Shown piece after piece: positions 34,417 to 45,239 of a stretch of DNA of 64,000 nt. The stretch is taken from positions 1 through 64,000 of the forward strand of contig QNQO01010757.1 in the NCBI GenBank assembly GCA_003290165.1. The letters run 5' to 3'. How positions within the stretch are numbered: position 1 is the first letter of the stretch; every line of letters starts with the position of its first letter. The notes beneath the pieces were generated by a model. That model made no database searches. It was not told the DNA's origin and worked only from the letters and a program-made list of their open reading frames with translations. The DNA comes from Berberis thunbergii. Lineage: Eukaryota > Streptophyta > Magnoliopsida > Ranunculales > Berberidaceae. The position numbers and the translations under genes were made by a program.

Positions 34417-34840
34417 ATTGGTCTCAGTGGAGCACTGGAGACTTTTTGTGGCCAAGCATATGGTGCAAGGCTGTATGGAATGTTAGGAGTGTATGGTGCA
34501 ATGTGGTAAATATTTTTCTACTCTTATTAATTACAATCTTATGGTTTGTTAAACTTTATAGTCTTAAAGCTACCTTGTCTCAAAAAATGCAATCACAATC
34601 CTTGCTTTCAATGCATGTGCAGTGTGAACACTGAAACTGTTGCGTTCATGTTGATTTACGGATTCAGTGCTGTAGTAAGGTATACACGTTTAGTTTTATC
34701 CAAAGTTATATTTTCTTGTCTTTGATTGAAAGAAACTCATCCTTACTAGATGACAGCACAAGGGTGTCGCATGAGTTGGGAGCTGGAAACATTGACAAAG
34801 CTAAGAATGCTAGCAAGAGGTGCAAGTGGTCCATTTAGAA
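34417..34840 (+). pseudogene. Captured exons of a MATE transporter
   Basis: Exon 34417-34505 encodes IGLSGALETFCGQAYGARLY, with MLGVYGAM after it: the conserved MATE motif in the first half of the protein. Exons 34623-34679 (AFMLIYGFSAVV) and 34757 onward (TRVSHELGAGNIDKAKNA) match the segment with the conserved RVS-ELGAG signature. The codon split AG|C across the 34679/34757 junction restores the serine expected before TRVS, so splicing phase is kept. An in-frame TAG at about 34835 ends the reading. MATE proteins are about 12-helix exporters of around 500 residues; this piece could not make one. The exons between these motifs are missing. Confidence 0.82.
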
Positions 34841-35031
34841 GCTGGTGGAATTCGGGTATTGAAATGCATCAAAGCAAATATGAATTATGTGGATGCTTTT
34901 GCCCATCCCTTCCATTAAATTTTCATTCCCATGGTTTATCCCTTTACTCTAGTTCACTTAGAGTTTTGATTCTTCTTTTTCAGTGAAAAAGGGGTCTTTG
35001 AACTTGTAAAGTTTTGATTTTGGAATGAAAA

Positions 35032-35874
35032 ATGGGTACTGAAGAAGACAACAAGAACACCATTCCTCAAGAGCATGGCGAGGCTTCAACCAACGCAACA
35101 ACAACACCGACTGTTGTACAAAATCAAGAGGTATTTCCTATCTTGTGCATATATGATTGAATGGTTTTGTTTGATAAAGGTTGGTTTTTTAATTTTTGGG
35201 TATCTGTGATTTAACCAATATAGGAATTCTGGGTTGTTTCTGTCATGGGGATTTCTTTGTTTGTTGTTATCTATGATTTAACCAATATAGAATTGGCAAG
35301 AAGACTGAAGGAATTATCTTATAATCTCACTGTCTTCAGTGTTCCTTTATGCAGGATACTGAAATTGAACAAGATAAAGGAGCATCGCCACTTCTCGCAG
35401 AGGCTGCAAAAGGTAACAACAAAAGCAAAGAGAAGGTTGATCAAAATCAAACTTCCTCTACCAGTAGGGCGTCTGGGAAAATGGTTAAAGATGGTTCTCA
35501 ACCCTCTGATGCTGGCAAGGAAGAATATATCCATGTTCGCGCTAGAAGAGGCCAAGCTACAAACTGCTATAGTCTTGCAGAAAGAGTAAGATTTGTATCC
35601 AGAATTTTAGTTTCTATGACATTAATAGTTGCTTATTGGTTTAAGTTCATTTGTATTGCGTCTGCATAACATGTTAGAAGAGAAAAAATCAGTGAAAGGA
35701 TGAAGTTTCTTCAGGAGCTTGTACCTGGTTGCAACAAGGTGATTTTCTGGAGCTTATGATTTATGCTTTGCAATTTGTTTATTGTTTCAGGCGAAGTTGT
35801 TTATTTGCATGGGATTTTCTTGAATTTGCAGGTTACAGGCAAAGCTGTCATCTTGAAATATGATTACTAATGTT
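35032..35874 (+). pseudogene. Captured exons of a bHLH transcription factor
   Basis: 35032-35130 (MGTEEDNKNTIPQEHGEA...) splices in phase to 35355-35585 (EQDKGASPLLAEAAKG, then YIHVRARRGQAT and SLAERV). This is followed by 35674-35738 (VRREKISERMKFLQELVPG) and 35832 onward (VTGKAVILKYDY, stop). HVRARRGQAT...SLAERVRREKISERM is the basic region and helix 1 of plant bHLH subfamily XII (BEE/CIB-type) proteins, which bind E-box DNA. Helix 2 is cut off: the reading diverges after VTGKAVIL. The acceptor expected before GTTAGAAGAG (35674) reads AT instead of AG, so this junction is broken. Confidence 0.85.
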
Positions 35875-36264
35875 TGAATTTGAATAATAATAAAATGGTA
35901 AATCAGAATTGTTGAAAAACACGTTGTGTCCAAGTTCATTTCAAAGCTAGCAATATATATGTGGAAGTCCATTGACTATAGTTTTCTTACTTAGTTTCCT
36001 ACTAAAGTCGCCTTTGATGCACTTAGAAAATTTGAAAGGTGATGATTTTTAGTGAGATTGATCTCTTTACCCTGTATATCACTGCCACCAAATATCAAAG
36101 CATACTGATATTTGTAACCTACAAAAGTGGCCTCCATGTCAAAACCTTAGACTTCGGTTTGAAGCATGATATTCATTTTGTTTGTGGCTGGACTCAATAT
36201 TAATATTTACACCAGTGCATTCCATTTACTGATGGATCTCTACTTCTGTTTGCCTATTTTACAG

Positions 36265-37029
36265 CTTTCCGTGCCCGTGGTATAAAAAGTTTCCCCTTTC
36301 GCTAGCACTCAGCCCTAGAATAATATCGGAGGTTGCCAATTTCAAGCCTGACATAATACATGCATCATCACCTGGAATAATGGTAATTGCCTGAACCCAT
36401 TCTTTTATTCAAATTTTGTTAAATCCGTATTGTTGTCATACATAGTATTGTTATCATATTCTACAAGAATGGTCTAAAATTTGCTAAACATGAATCCAAC
36501 TATTTTCTGAGAAGATGCCATATAATGCTGATGATAATACTGATTGTGGTTAGGTATTTGGCGCTCTCATCATTGCGAAGCTCCTGTGTGTTCCTATAGT
36601 GATGTCTTATCATACTCACGTTCCAATGTAAGTTCCAGTTATCTCAAGTTTTTTTTCAGTAATTTTGGAGATGATCAATGTATTTGGAGGCATGGCCATG
36701 TGTCTGCTAGATGTAGGAAATACATAATCTGTTATGTAACTCTTGGATACATGATTTCTACAGTGTAAAGTCCGATTCTACTTTTGTGTCTGCAGATATA
36801 TTCCAAGATACACATTTGGTTGGCTGGTAACTCCAATGTGGATGGTTATAAGTGTGTTACTTCAATTCAAGTTCTTCATTTTTCATGATTACAGTCGTTA
36901 TTTCAGATGGTTAGGCTGTAAATCTTACATCATCTCATCCAACAGAATTCCTTCACTGGGCTGTGGATCTTACACTCGTGCCATCAGCTGCAATCAGGAG
37001 GGATCTCGAAGAAGCTCAAGTGACAGCAG
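36265..37029 (+). pseudogene. SQD2: Captured exons of sulfoquinovosyltransferase SQD2
   Basis: Four exon pieces have acceptor and donor sites: 36265-36382 (FPCPWYKKFPLSLALSPRII, EVANFKPDIIHASSPGIM), 36554-36627 (VFGALIIAKLLCVPIVMSYH, THVP), 36796 to about 36851 (YIPRYTFGWLVTPMW) and 36946-37029 (FLHWAVDLTLVPSAAI, RRDLEEAQVTA). This is the central GT-B glycosyltransferase region of SQD2, which makes the sulfolipid SQDG from UDP-sulfoquinovose and diacylglycerol in the chloroplast envelope. The joins are in phase. The N-terminal transit peptide region and the C-terminal nucleotide-sugar-binding half are absent, so no enzyme can result. Confidence 0.88.
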
Positions 37030-37162
37030 GTAGAAACAATAATCTTATTGGTTGCAGAATGCTCTATCTCTGTATTACCCGAAACAATCATAACTGCATT
37101 TTCTCTACTTGTGAGTTTTTTTTTTGGTGCTATTTGAAAATAAAAGTTCCATCTGTTTGCAG

Positions 37163-37205
37163 GGAAGAGAAAGCTCTAAGAAAAGCTGAACTGGAGGCAA
37201 CAAAG
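37163..37205 (+). pseudogene. Small captured exon, unidentified
   Basis: TTTGCAG precedes an open 43 bp piece (EEKALRKAELEATK) ending AAAG|GTTCG. It may belong to the fragment that follows or to another gene; the charged helical peptide is not diagnostic. Confidence 0.4.
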
Positions 37206-37331
37206 GTTCGTTTTATTATTTTTCAAGGCACTTCTACTAACACTAATCTTTTGCAAGATCTTGTTTATGCTCCTGTTATTTAAAAGGCTTCTTAGTTATA
37301 TTCGAAATCTTACACTTATTTAAATGTGCAG

Positions 37332-37680
37332 CAAGAAATTCTTATTGTGAATACGCACCTCCTATTCCGTCATAATTCTAGTTTGTCTATTGTACGGTTA
37401 CATCAGGTAGATTTGCCTTGTTTCTTATGCTGTAATTACATCTTATTAGTGTAGTTTCAATTTTCTTTGCTTCATCAGAGCATTATCATGTTGTTGCTTC
37501 CTTTAACTGTGTTATTATCTAACTTGTGATGCAGGTCTATAAAATCCTGTAGTATGTCGAAACATATCAAAAAGAGAACAAGCTTAGCATTATATGGTGT
37601 CGCGACAGACTTTCTGCCAGGGATTTTGGCTTGCTGGATGCTGGCCTTCGGGAAGGAAATCTGCAGCAATTCAGGCTACC
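37332..37680 (+). pseudogene. Captured exons of an endonuclease/exonuclease/phosphatase protein
   Basis: Exon 37332-37406 encodes QEILIVNTHLLFRHNSSLS and IVRLHQ, and exon 37535 onward continues VYKIL then, after an in-frame TAG, YVETYQKEN. The N-T-H motif with following LHQVYKIL is the conserved core of plant proteins in the endonuclease/exonuclease/phosphatase superfamily (the group annotated as calcium-binding or CCR4-like in Arabidopsis). Only two exons are present and the stop breaks the second. Confidence 0.75.
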
Positions 37681-38189
37681 ATAGTGCTATGGTGCACTCT
37701 GTTTATGGAGATGCAGGGCACTCTGTTTAGTGCGGTCTGGCTGGGTGTTGGGGGCAAGCTTGGAGCAGTTGATTGCTTAGAACTAAATGGCCCTAGTCGA
37801 GGTTGGAACTTGGCGGGGATTGCAAGCTATGGACGTGATATGCGCGGGCTGGAAAGTGGCTGGATGTAGTGCAGTTTGATATTTCTCATTATTTTGTTGG
37901 CTGGATGTATGAACAATATTCACCATATGCCTTTGCTTAAAATATTTTATGAATGTTTATTTACTAAAAGATGTCCGTTACCTGCTGCACTTTGTATGAA
38001 TGCTTAAATTATATTTTGAATGAATGAGAAACAGTTAGTTATCATGTTGTGTCTTTATTGATTGATTGAACGTTGTCATTATTATATTAAATATTATATT
38101 TAGCCCAGAAAATCGGTATCGGAAAAATAGAAAAAACAAATCAAAGTTAATAAAAAAATTCACCGAAGCTAATTAAAAAAAATCAACAA
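37681..38189. other. CACTA interior, unassigned
   Basis: The 91-codon frame ending at 37869 is not recognisable. The rest is AT-rich up to the right subterminal repeats. Confidence 0.4.
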
Positions 38190-38460
38190 AATTAAATAGC
38201 GCTCATCAAAGCGCTATGCAAGCTAATTTAAAAAAAAAAATTAGAGCTTACATAGCGCTTTCTAAGGCGCTATTGAAGTTAATTAAAAAAAAATCAACGC
38301 TTAGATAACGCTTAATATAAACGCTATCTAACGAAGCGCTATTCAAGTACGCGCCTTGCATAGCGCTTTTTTGAGCGCTATCTAAACTACCATAGCGGTA
38401 GCTTAGATAGCGCTAAAAAGCGCTATCTAAGCCTATTTTTAAGCGCTATGCAAGCCTATA
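38190..38460. repeat. Right subterminal AGCGCT repeats of the CACTA element
   Basis: At least eight ATAGCGCT-type words in both orientations occur here, including GATAGCGCTAAAAAGCGCTATC at about 38406-38427. They mirror the left arm at 32870-33130. Confidence 0.85.
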
Positions 38461-38475
38461 TTTGTAGTAGTGTTC

Positions 38476-38969
38476 TTTCTCCAAGTTATCAATGGAGTGG
38501 TGACTACACGAAAAGAAATGTCAAAACTTTTTTTGGTTGCTTTTTCCCTTTGCCTTTTCGTGTCAACTTGGGTTTATTTCTTCTCACCATAGAATATAAG
38601 CATCGTAAAGTAGTAGTTGTAACTGTTGAATGCTTGTGTTCCTTAGCTTTTGTCCCATCCAATGTGGGTCTCATCATCGCATGCAAGTCTCTGTTCCTAT
38701 TCAACCAACAAACATGCCCCTCTCTCTTTTTCTTAATCAACATACTGTAGTATTTCTTGTAAATGAAATGACAATAAATAAATAAAAATACACAACAATA
38801 TCATGAAATTGATCAAACTGAGAAGTGGAAAGGTGGAGGTTTTTTTAACAAGACCTTGAATAGACTTGCACCAAGAAAGAGACTCAATAAGTAGATTATC
38901 TTTAGTGCATGGTGCATTAATATCATAAACTTCAATGGTCTTGTTTCAAAACCCACCCTTCCTGTTCTT
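38476..38969 (-). other. WRKY gene 3' flank
   Basis: This is the space between the CACTA element and the WRKY stop codon. It should contain the WRKY 3' UTR and polyadenylation region on the minus strand; AATAAA-like words are frequent and I cannot pick the true signal. Confidence 0.5.
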
Positions 38970-41900
38970 CTAGCTGCTGCTGTTTCCTGCCAAATAAAAG
39001 AAATTGAATGGATCAAATGCCACCTTGTTGTTGTTGTATCTCATTTCCTCTTCAGATCTTAATCCTTGTGTGAACAAATTACTTGGCTCCAGTTCTCCTA
39101 AATCAGCAAAGAAGTCATCTGAAGAATAATTGGACTTATTATTGGCTACTATTTCTGGTCTGTAAAGATTGTTATGTTGAAAACTACCACCACCGCTATG
39201 ATGATCCTTCTCTCCTGCAGTACTGCTGTGATCTGTTGCTTTTTCTGTAACCATCCCCTCCTCCTTCTTTACAGAAGAACATCCTGCACTAATTTTACCC
39301 TTGTGGCCTTCCATATTTGTGTTCTCGGATAGTGAGGTCTTTGAAGCACTGTTGTTTGCTGTCTTGGGAGGCTGTGATCGAGTTGAACCTGCAAGTGCAT
39401 TTCTTTGGGTTGGCCATGGGTGATTATGTTCAGAAGTATATGTGATCACCAACATGTTGGGGTCAGTTCTACTCCTTTCTACTTGTTTCCTCGCGGAGCA
39501 GCCTTTCGAGCTGCTGCATCTATAATACCCTCTGCATATTTTATATATCAAAAGTCATTATAAAGCTTAAGTTTTGTTTAGAGAATACACGGCTACAAGA
39601 AATAATCAACAACAAGAAACGCCAGATTCCATCATGAAATGCAACTCTTACAATATATATATATATATATATAGGAGGAATGAAGTTTAGATTAATTGGG
39701 AATATTGTTTGGCAACAAGTACTGTAAGTCTAATGATATATAATGAAGTCTTTAGAGAATAACTTTATAGTTATGAAGTAGGAGAATGTAAATGAAGAAT
39801 GAGGAAGAAGAAAGGTGAAAAATTAAATCAGTGGTGCACGTCCCTCCATTGATTTCCTAGTTTGGGGATTCTTTAGCAATGAGCCAAGGCTGGAAAGCTG
39901 GATAATTGCTTTGTGAACACTGAGAAATTAATTGAAATCTTGGCTCGTTTAAGAAATCAAATTGTATATGTACTATTTTCAAACAAATAATCAAGAGATT
40001 GAATTTGCTATCTTGGATTCATGACCAATTACGTACCTGGGATAAGGTGAACCTTTAATGGGCTTCTGACCATACTTCCTCCACGCCCAAAGATCAGAAG
40101 GAACAACTTCTCCACCAGGCCTACCATTTGCTGCTGATGGTGCAGGGATGCATACCACCTTCTTTGCTTGACTCCTCCTGGACAACCAAAGAATCGGTGA
40201 ACAATACATGTTTAATGGATGAGACAGTTAAACTACATTTAAAATATAGTTCAATATCAATTATGTAGACGTACTCCAACAATATTGTTTATTATTTCCG
40301 TTTTATCCATCAGGATATAAAAGAAATTAATGTGTTGTGTTGTAATCAACAAAAAGAAGGCCGGTGAAAAGGGAGACATGTTTATAACAATGAAAAAAGA
40401 GAAGCAGAGTGGGTGCGGCACCAAAGCTCTACAAAGCTAAGTTTGTGCTTGCTTACTAACTACTATGTGGAGCAATGCTAGAGAGCACTGGCATATCACC
40501 TGGAGTTTAGCCTGGATGGTGCAAAGCACGTGCACCCCGCGAGGTGCCAGTCACGTGCGCATCAAAAGGGCCAAAAAAGAGAGACTGAGAGAGAGGCAAG
40601 GCATTCGATACCATGTCGGGACTCGAGACAGTGACTCCTTCCGACTTCCCACATGCTCACGCGCACGGTACCCCACACTCTCTTTTCTCCTTCTTTCTTT
40701 AGAGATAGAGAGAGAAAGTAAACCCAAACATAAAAATACTTTCAGAGACGAAGGAAAACTAAAACCAGAGAAAAAGCCACACCTTTCAACACACATTTCT
40801 CCATTCTCACTAACCCACACTGTTTGATACATAAATTCACACATTTTTACGTAAACAGAAGACTTATATTTATCGTAGATGGGTTTGGTTCATCATCATG
40901 AGTTGAGTTGAGCTGATTCTCCCTTCACTTCTTACAGACCCACAGTTTTAGTTACCTCGCCACCTGATCAACAAGGACCCCATCTCCCCCATATCTCCTC
41001 CTTCATATACTCTCCACCCTTCTGTACTTTCAAAGCTTTTGGTGAGTAAGAAAGTTGGCTTCAAGGTACGAGTCAGAAGACAGATATATAATATATAGCT
41101 AATTTGCAAGCAATATAGTGAGAGAGAGAGACGCACACAGAAAGGGGTTCAACTTTTCAAGGGAATGAAGTGGAAGCTAAGCTTGTTATCCAGTTTAAGC
41201 AATTTCAAGTGTTGCTCACGTGACTTGCATGCGCTGGGGTGCACGTGCTTGGCACCATCCAGGTGAATCTCTAGGCAAAACTCCAGTGCCTTTTAAAATT
41301 TTCGCTGCTATGTGACACATGAATTGGAGTTTCCTTTTTTCATGCCAAATTAACGAGGCTGATGAGTTTGCTTTTTAATTCAACTAATCATCATAAAACC
41401 CTAGCTTACTAGAAAAATAAACTTGAAAGAAAAAGAAACCCGTAGATAGCAAGAATATAATAACTAACAAATAATATTGTCCATCCAAAGCCAAAACCAA
41501 AACCAAAACCAATGTTGTTTCTTGTTAAGATGAATATATAACAATTAACATGATTATTAAGAAACAAGTTTCAATGTATTGGGATTCCAACTTAAATTAC
41601 TTTTAAAAAGGAGTTATATAATGTTATCACCAACTTTGATGAAGGCGTTACCTGCGCTTGATACCCGGATTCCGTGGGGACGAGATCTGAGTCATAGAAC
41701 TATGATCACCTTGCTGATGGTTGATCATCTCATGATGATTAGCTGAAGAAACTAATGAAGTGTTTTTGAGTTTCAGTGGCACAGAAGGACCACCATCGCT
41801 GCCTTGCATAGTTGTTGGTGGTGGTGAAATGGGGAACTTAGGATTATTATTTGGTTGTGGTGGTGGTGAGATCTGAAGCATCCTTGTGAAGATATTTGAA

Positions 41901-42412
41901 TTGTTGGATGATCGCATCTCTTGGTTGAAAATAGTCTGAGCCAAAAGAGTAGCACCATTAAGACCAAGGCTAACACTGCTGCTACTACTAGTATTATTAA
42001 TGTTTTGTTGCTGTGGATCTTCTTCTAAGACAAGAGCCATGTGATGTGCAGCAGGATGAGAAGATGAAGAACAAGAAGCTGCGTCGAGGAAGAAGGTTGA
42101 ATCTGTTAAGTCAAGGTGAAGGTCATGCAGTAGAGGATCTTGAATGCTTGAGAATGGATCTCCAAAATTGTCTGTTGATGCAAAATCAACCACTACTCGT
42201 TCAGATGATGGAGGAATTTCCCAGTCAACCGCCAACTCCAACTCTTGGTTGTTGTTGTTATTACTAACAGAGGCACCACTAGCTCTAATGAATATATCAG
42301 CTAAATCTCCTTCATCCTTCTTCTCCATCTTCCTTCCCAGTCCCACTGCCTCTATTCTTTCTTTCTTTCTTCTCAAACTCATCTCATGATTTTGGTTGGA
42401 AAAAGGAAACAA
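38970..42412 (-). CDS. WRKY35-like: WRKY transcription factor, group IIe (WRKY14/WRKY35-like)
   Basis: Three exons join in frame: 42412-41652, 40177-40037 and 39531-38970, giving 487 codons plus TAG. All introns are GT-AG. The product has a basic nuclear-localisation segment KRRRSQAKK (residues about 252-260), the DNA-binding heptad WRKYGQK (286-292) and a CX5CX23HXH zinc site (from GYYRC to EHNH), split by the conserved phase-2 intron at the arginine before GYYRC. The upstream KKVVCIPAP and downstream [15 protein letters not shown] are typical of group IIe. WRKY proteins bind W-boxes (TTGACC/T) and regulate stress and development genes. The N-terminal region is serine- and asparagine-rich. 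Met-29 (codon at 42328, [13 protein letters not shown]) aligns better with family N-termini and may be the real start. Intron 1 (about 1.5 kb) holds an inverted repeat. The gene looks intact; the paralogue number is a best guess. Confidence 0.93.
39653..39673. repeat. (AT)n microsatellite in WRKY intron 2
   Basis: About ten AT dinucleotides in a row within intron 2 (39532-40036). Confidence 0.9.
40484..41290. mobile_element. Inverted-repeat (MITE-like) element in WRKY intron 1
   Basis: The segment 40484-40560 and the reverse complement of 41205-41290 align over about 75-80 bp with small gaps. Shared landmarks are GGCACTGG at the outer end, CCTGGATGGTGC, AAGCACGTGCACCCC and CACGTGAC. The middle contains a GA-rich stretch and (GA)n near 41120. 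Long terminal inverted repeats around about 650 bp of non-coding DNA fit a MITE or foldback element, perhaps Mutator-like, but I found no clean 9-11 bp duplication. Each arm brings G-box (CACGTG) motifs into the intron. Confidence 0.65.
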
Positions 42413-43300
42413 TCAAATGATGGATAGATATTTTTTATTTTTAAGCAAAAGAAAGAAAAGTTGATTTCTTTCTGTATGGAATCTCAGTTCGTGAAGTCCA
42501 CGGAGAGAGAGGGAGATATTGAAGAAATAAATAAATAAATAAATAAAAAGAGAGGGATTGTTTTCTTATTCGTTAGAATCATCTCTTACGCTGACTTATG
42601 ATAAACACAGCTCGATCTTTCCATTACGCAACAAACAAAACAAAAAATTAAAGTTAAAATAGGATAGGTGTCGAGCTGTAACATATAAAAATTACTTTTT
42701 TTTTTTTTTTAAGAGTTAATGAACAAGTTGTTGCCCGTTGCCTGGGACTACTTCACTTAGGTATCCGGGTTTATTTCACTATTGTCTTCTAGTATCAAAA
42801 ACATGGTCAAATCTATGCATCATTTCCAATTGTTTATCATCTAATTATCTATCCCTCCATTCTGCCTGCCTCTCTCTCTCTCTATCTCTCTATCTCCTCT
42901 AATCCAATAACCTCTTTTTCTTTTTCTTTTTTTCTACTCAAAAAATTTCATATTTTAAGAAAAAAAGCAAGGAGGAGGCCAGTAGCTGCATTTTGCGGCA
43001 GACGCTTTGAAACGGAGTTTTCCATTTCATTTTTTTCCGTTATTTTCCCATTCTCTAAGTTTTTGTCTCACCGTTATATCTAGACACTTTATTCTTTTTA
43101 TCTATTTATTATTATTATTATTATTATTATTTTCTTTCTAACAAATTTGAATTTTCCTTAATAACTAAGGGATACATCCCTATTAAATAACAATAAAACT
43201 AATTTGGTAATCAGCTTCAGTATGCCTCATATTTTTAGCCTTCAATCCACCAACCGTCTCTTTGTTTTGCAATTCAGAGACTTAGGCTACATAATATTGT
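42413..43300 (-). promoter_or_regulatory. WRKY 5' flank and promoter region
   Basis: This region contains the presumed 5' UTR and promoter of the WRKY gene. It has an (AATA)n run near 42526-42547, poly(T) at 42690-42710, a CT repeat near 42870-42895 and (ATT)n at about 43107-43133. A W-box core in reverse (GGTCAA) is at 42805-42810. I cannot choose a TATA box reliably. Confidence 0.5.
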
Positions 43301-43543
43301 GCAACTTACAATTAATTATTTTTTAACAGGCCTAATGCTCAGTTTTAGCTTAAATTTGGAGAGAATATATCAAAAATTGCTATTACAAGTATAAGTTCAA
43401 TCCATTACTAGCCATCGAGATATGTATTGAAAGTGTTACATAAAGTTTTGGATTATATCCCTTTTAGCCCCCATTAGTTTATAGCTATTCCTCTTTTGAC
43501 TCCCAAAAGTTTTTGTATTCTAATCTAACTCCCATTTTAAAGT

Positions 43544-43570
43544 TTGACTGTTAGGTCAAACATGTTGACC
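43544..43570. promoter_or_regulatory. W-box cluster upstream of the WRKY gene
   Basis: TTGACT (43544-43549), GGTCAA (43554-43559, reverse TTGACC) and TTGACC (43565-43570) lie within 27 bp, about 1.1 kb upstream of the WRKY start. Clustered W-boxes are common in WRKY promoters and allow auto- or cross-regulation. The surrounding sequence resembles a dispersed plant repeat, so the cluster may be incidental. Confidence 0.45.
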
Positions 43571-44975
43571 AGCTTCAACCTTCTATAGTTGTGTTAAATA
43601 TCAGATTGTCATTTTCTTCGAGATAGATATAATTTATATGTGCATCTTGAGGCAATATAAACTCATCTTCTCCAAATTGAACTAACCCAAATTTGAACAA
43701 CCAACCCACCCCACCTCACCTACCAAAACCACCATCATATCCAACCTGCTCAGTGCAAAATCAGAAATGAGGAAGATGGTATGTTGATGGTTTGTTCCTA
43801 TTGCATGAACTTTTAGCTAGCAATTTGGTGATTCTAGGTGTGGAGAAGTATAAAAAATGAGGATAAGCTTCTAAAAATTAACAAGAACTTGTCAGAAATC
43901 AATCATTTGGAGCTGATCGAGAATCTCAAGAACTTTGACTTAAGATGTCAGATTCGAAAACCTAAACCCGAAAAGAAAAAGGGAAAAAAAAACTATTGCA
44001 TTCGATATAGAATAGTCTGAAGAAATGCTCAATAACAACATTGGTGGTAAAAAAGATGTGGCGAATGTCTAAAGATTCTCTGAGGAGATCACTGATTGAT
44101 GCTAAAAATCGACATTGTTATCGTTGCATAATTTTCGATATCATGCAAAAAAAAAAAAAAACCAAAAAAATTGTTTGTTTTCCTTCGACCTATAATACAC
44201 TTTAACAACGCATAACAGGAATAGGAGTTATCGACTACTTCACTTGGATTAGAGGACAATACATGACTCATAAATTAAAGAATAAAGGGAAGAAATGAAA
44301 TAAAAAATAAGATGATGAAATGTTGAGAGATGATGTGATTTAAAACAAAATAATTAACTTGTGAAGTAAGATTGAAATGTGGAGAAATCTTAAGGGTATA
44401 TCAATCACCCCCATTCGAATATAATGGTGTACTAGAATGTGGGTTTTCAACCTACAAGACTTGAGTTGTGGAATTTAAGAAGTAAAAGTTTTTTCATTTC
44501 CTTCAAACTTTGATAAAATCCATTGTTTCATTTTTAAAACATCATTTGATTTTGTTATGTTTTTTATTATAAAATTCCTAAAAGACATGGAAATAAATTT
44601 TCTTTTCAAAATAAAAAATATTATCCATCTAACTAATGAAACCTTCTTTCAAAGTACTTCTTATATTCATTGTTCTATTTTACTTCGTAAATAAAATACA
44701 ATCTAACTATCATTATTTCTTCATGAAGCTCAATCTCTTCCCCTTTAGAAGGGTGGATTAGTCATCCATGAATATAGAAAGTAAACTAAAAATCGATAGA
44801 GATAGTTGAGGAATATGAACTATTGGTAAAAATGAATAAAATTAAGAAAAGAAATGATTAAATGAAAATGGAACTAATTTCTACATCAATGGAAAAAAAA
44901 AATATTAGAATACAAATTAAAACTTTCTTTCAAAAATAAAAGTGTCATTCTCCAAGAGTTTGAGAGCCAATTTAT
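43571..44975. other. AT-rich intergenic DNA
   Basis: No gene is recognised. A 60-codon frame at 43838-44020 is lysine-rich and uninformative. Poly(A) runs are frequent. Confidence 0.5.
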
Positions 44976-45239
44976 AATGCTCTCATCCCGTGCTACCCGC
45001 CTAATTATGTAAATATAAATATTATTTATTTAGCATTTGGTAATATATATAATAACTATATGTATTGTGTAAATTATTATTTTGTTTGTAGAGGTTAAAA
45101 GATTAGAAAATGGCGGGTGTGTTTAACAAAAATAGGAAACCATAAATAGAATCTTATAAAAGAGTTTAGAATACCTAACCACCTCTTTCATACAAACAAA
45201 CAAAAAACAAAAGTAAATGTGAGAAAGACCCCACCCACA

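Larger units (their letters stand above)
32842..38472 (+). mobile_element. Gene-capturing CACTA transposon (Pack-CACTA)
   Basis: Perfect 15 bp terminal inverted repeats, CACTACTACAAATAT (32842-32856) and its complement ending at 38472, are flanked by a 3 bp duplication TTC (32839-32841 and 38473-38475). CACTA ends plus a 3 bp duplication are diagnostic of the CACTA (CMC/EnSpm) superfamily. Both arms are packed with AGCGCT palindromes. No TnpA- or TnpD-like transposase is seen. The 4.5 kb interior is a series of exon pieces, all on the plus strand and mostly with GT-AG borders, from at least five unrelated plant genes: an RNA-binding-like gene, a MATE transporter, a bHLH factor, SQD2 and an endonuclease/exonuclease/phosphatase protein. 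It needs transposase in trans. Stops and truncations show these are fragments, not working copies. Confidence 0.9.

Noticed and set aside
36265..37029. Functional host SQD2 gene
   Set aside because: Only four internal exon pieces are present, and they lie inside CACTA termini with other unrelated gene fragments.
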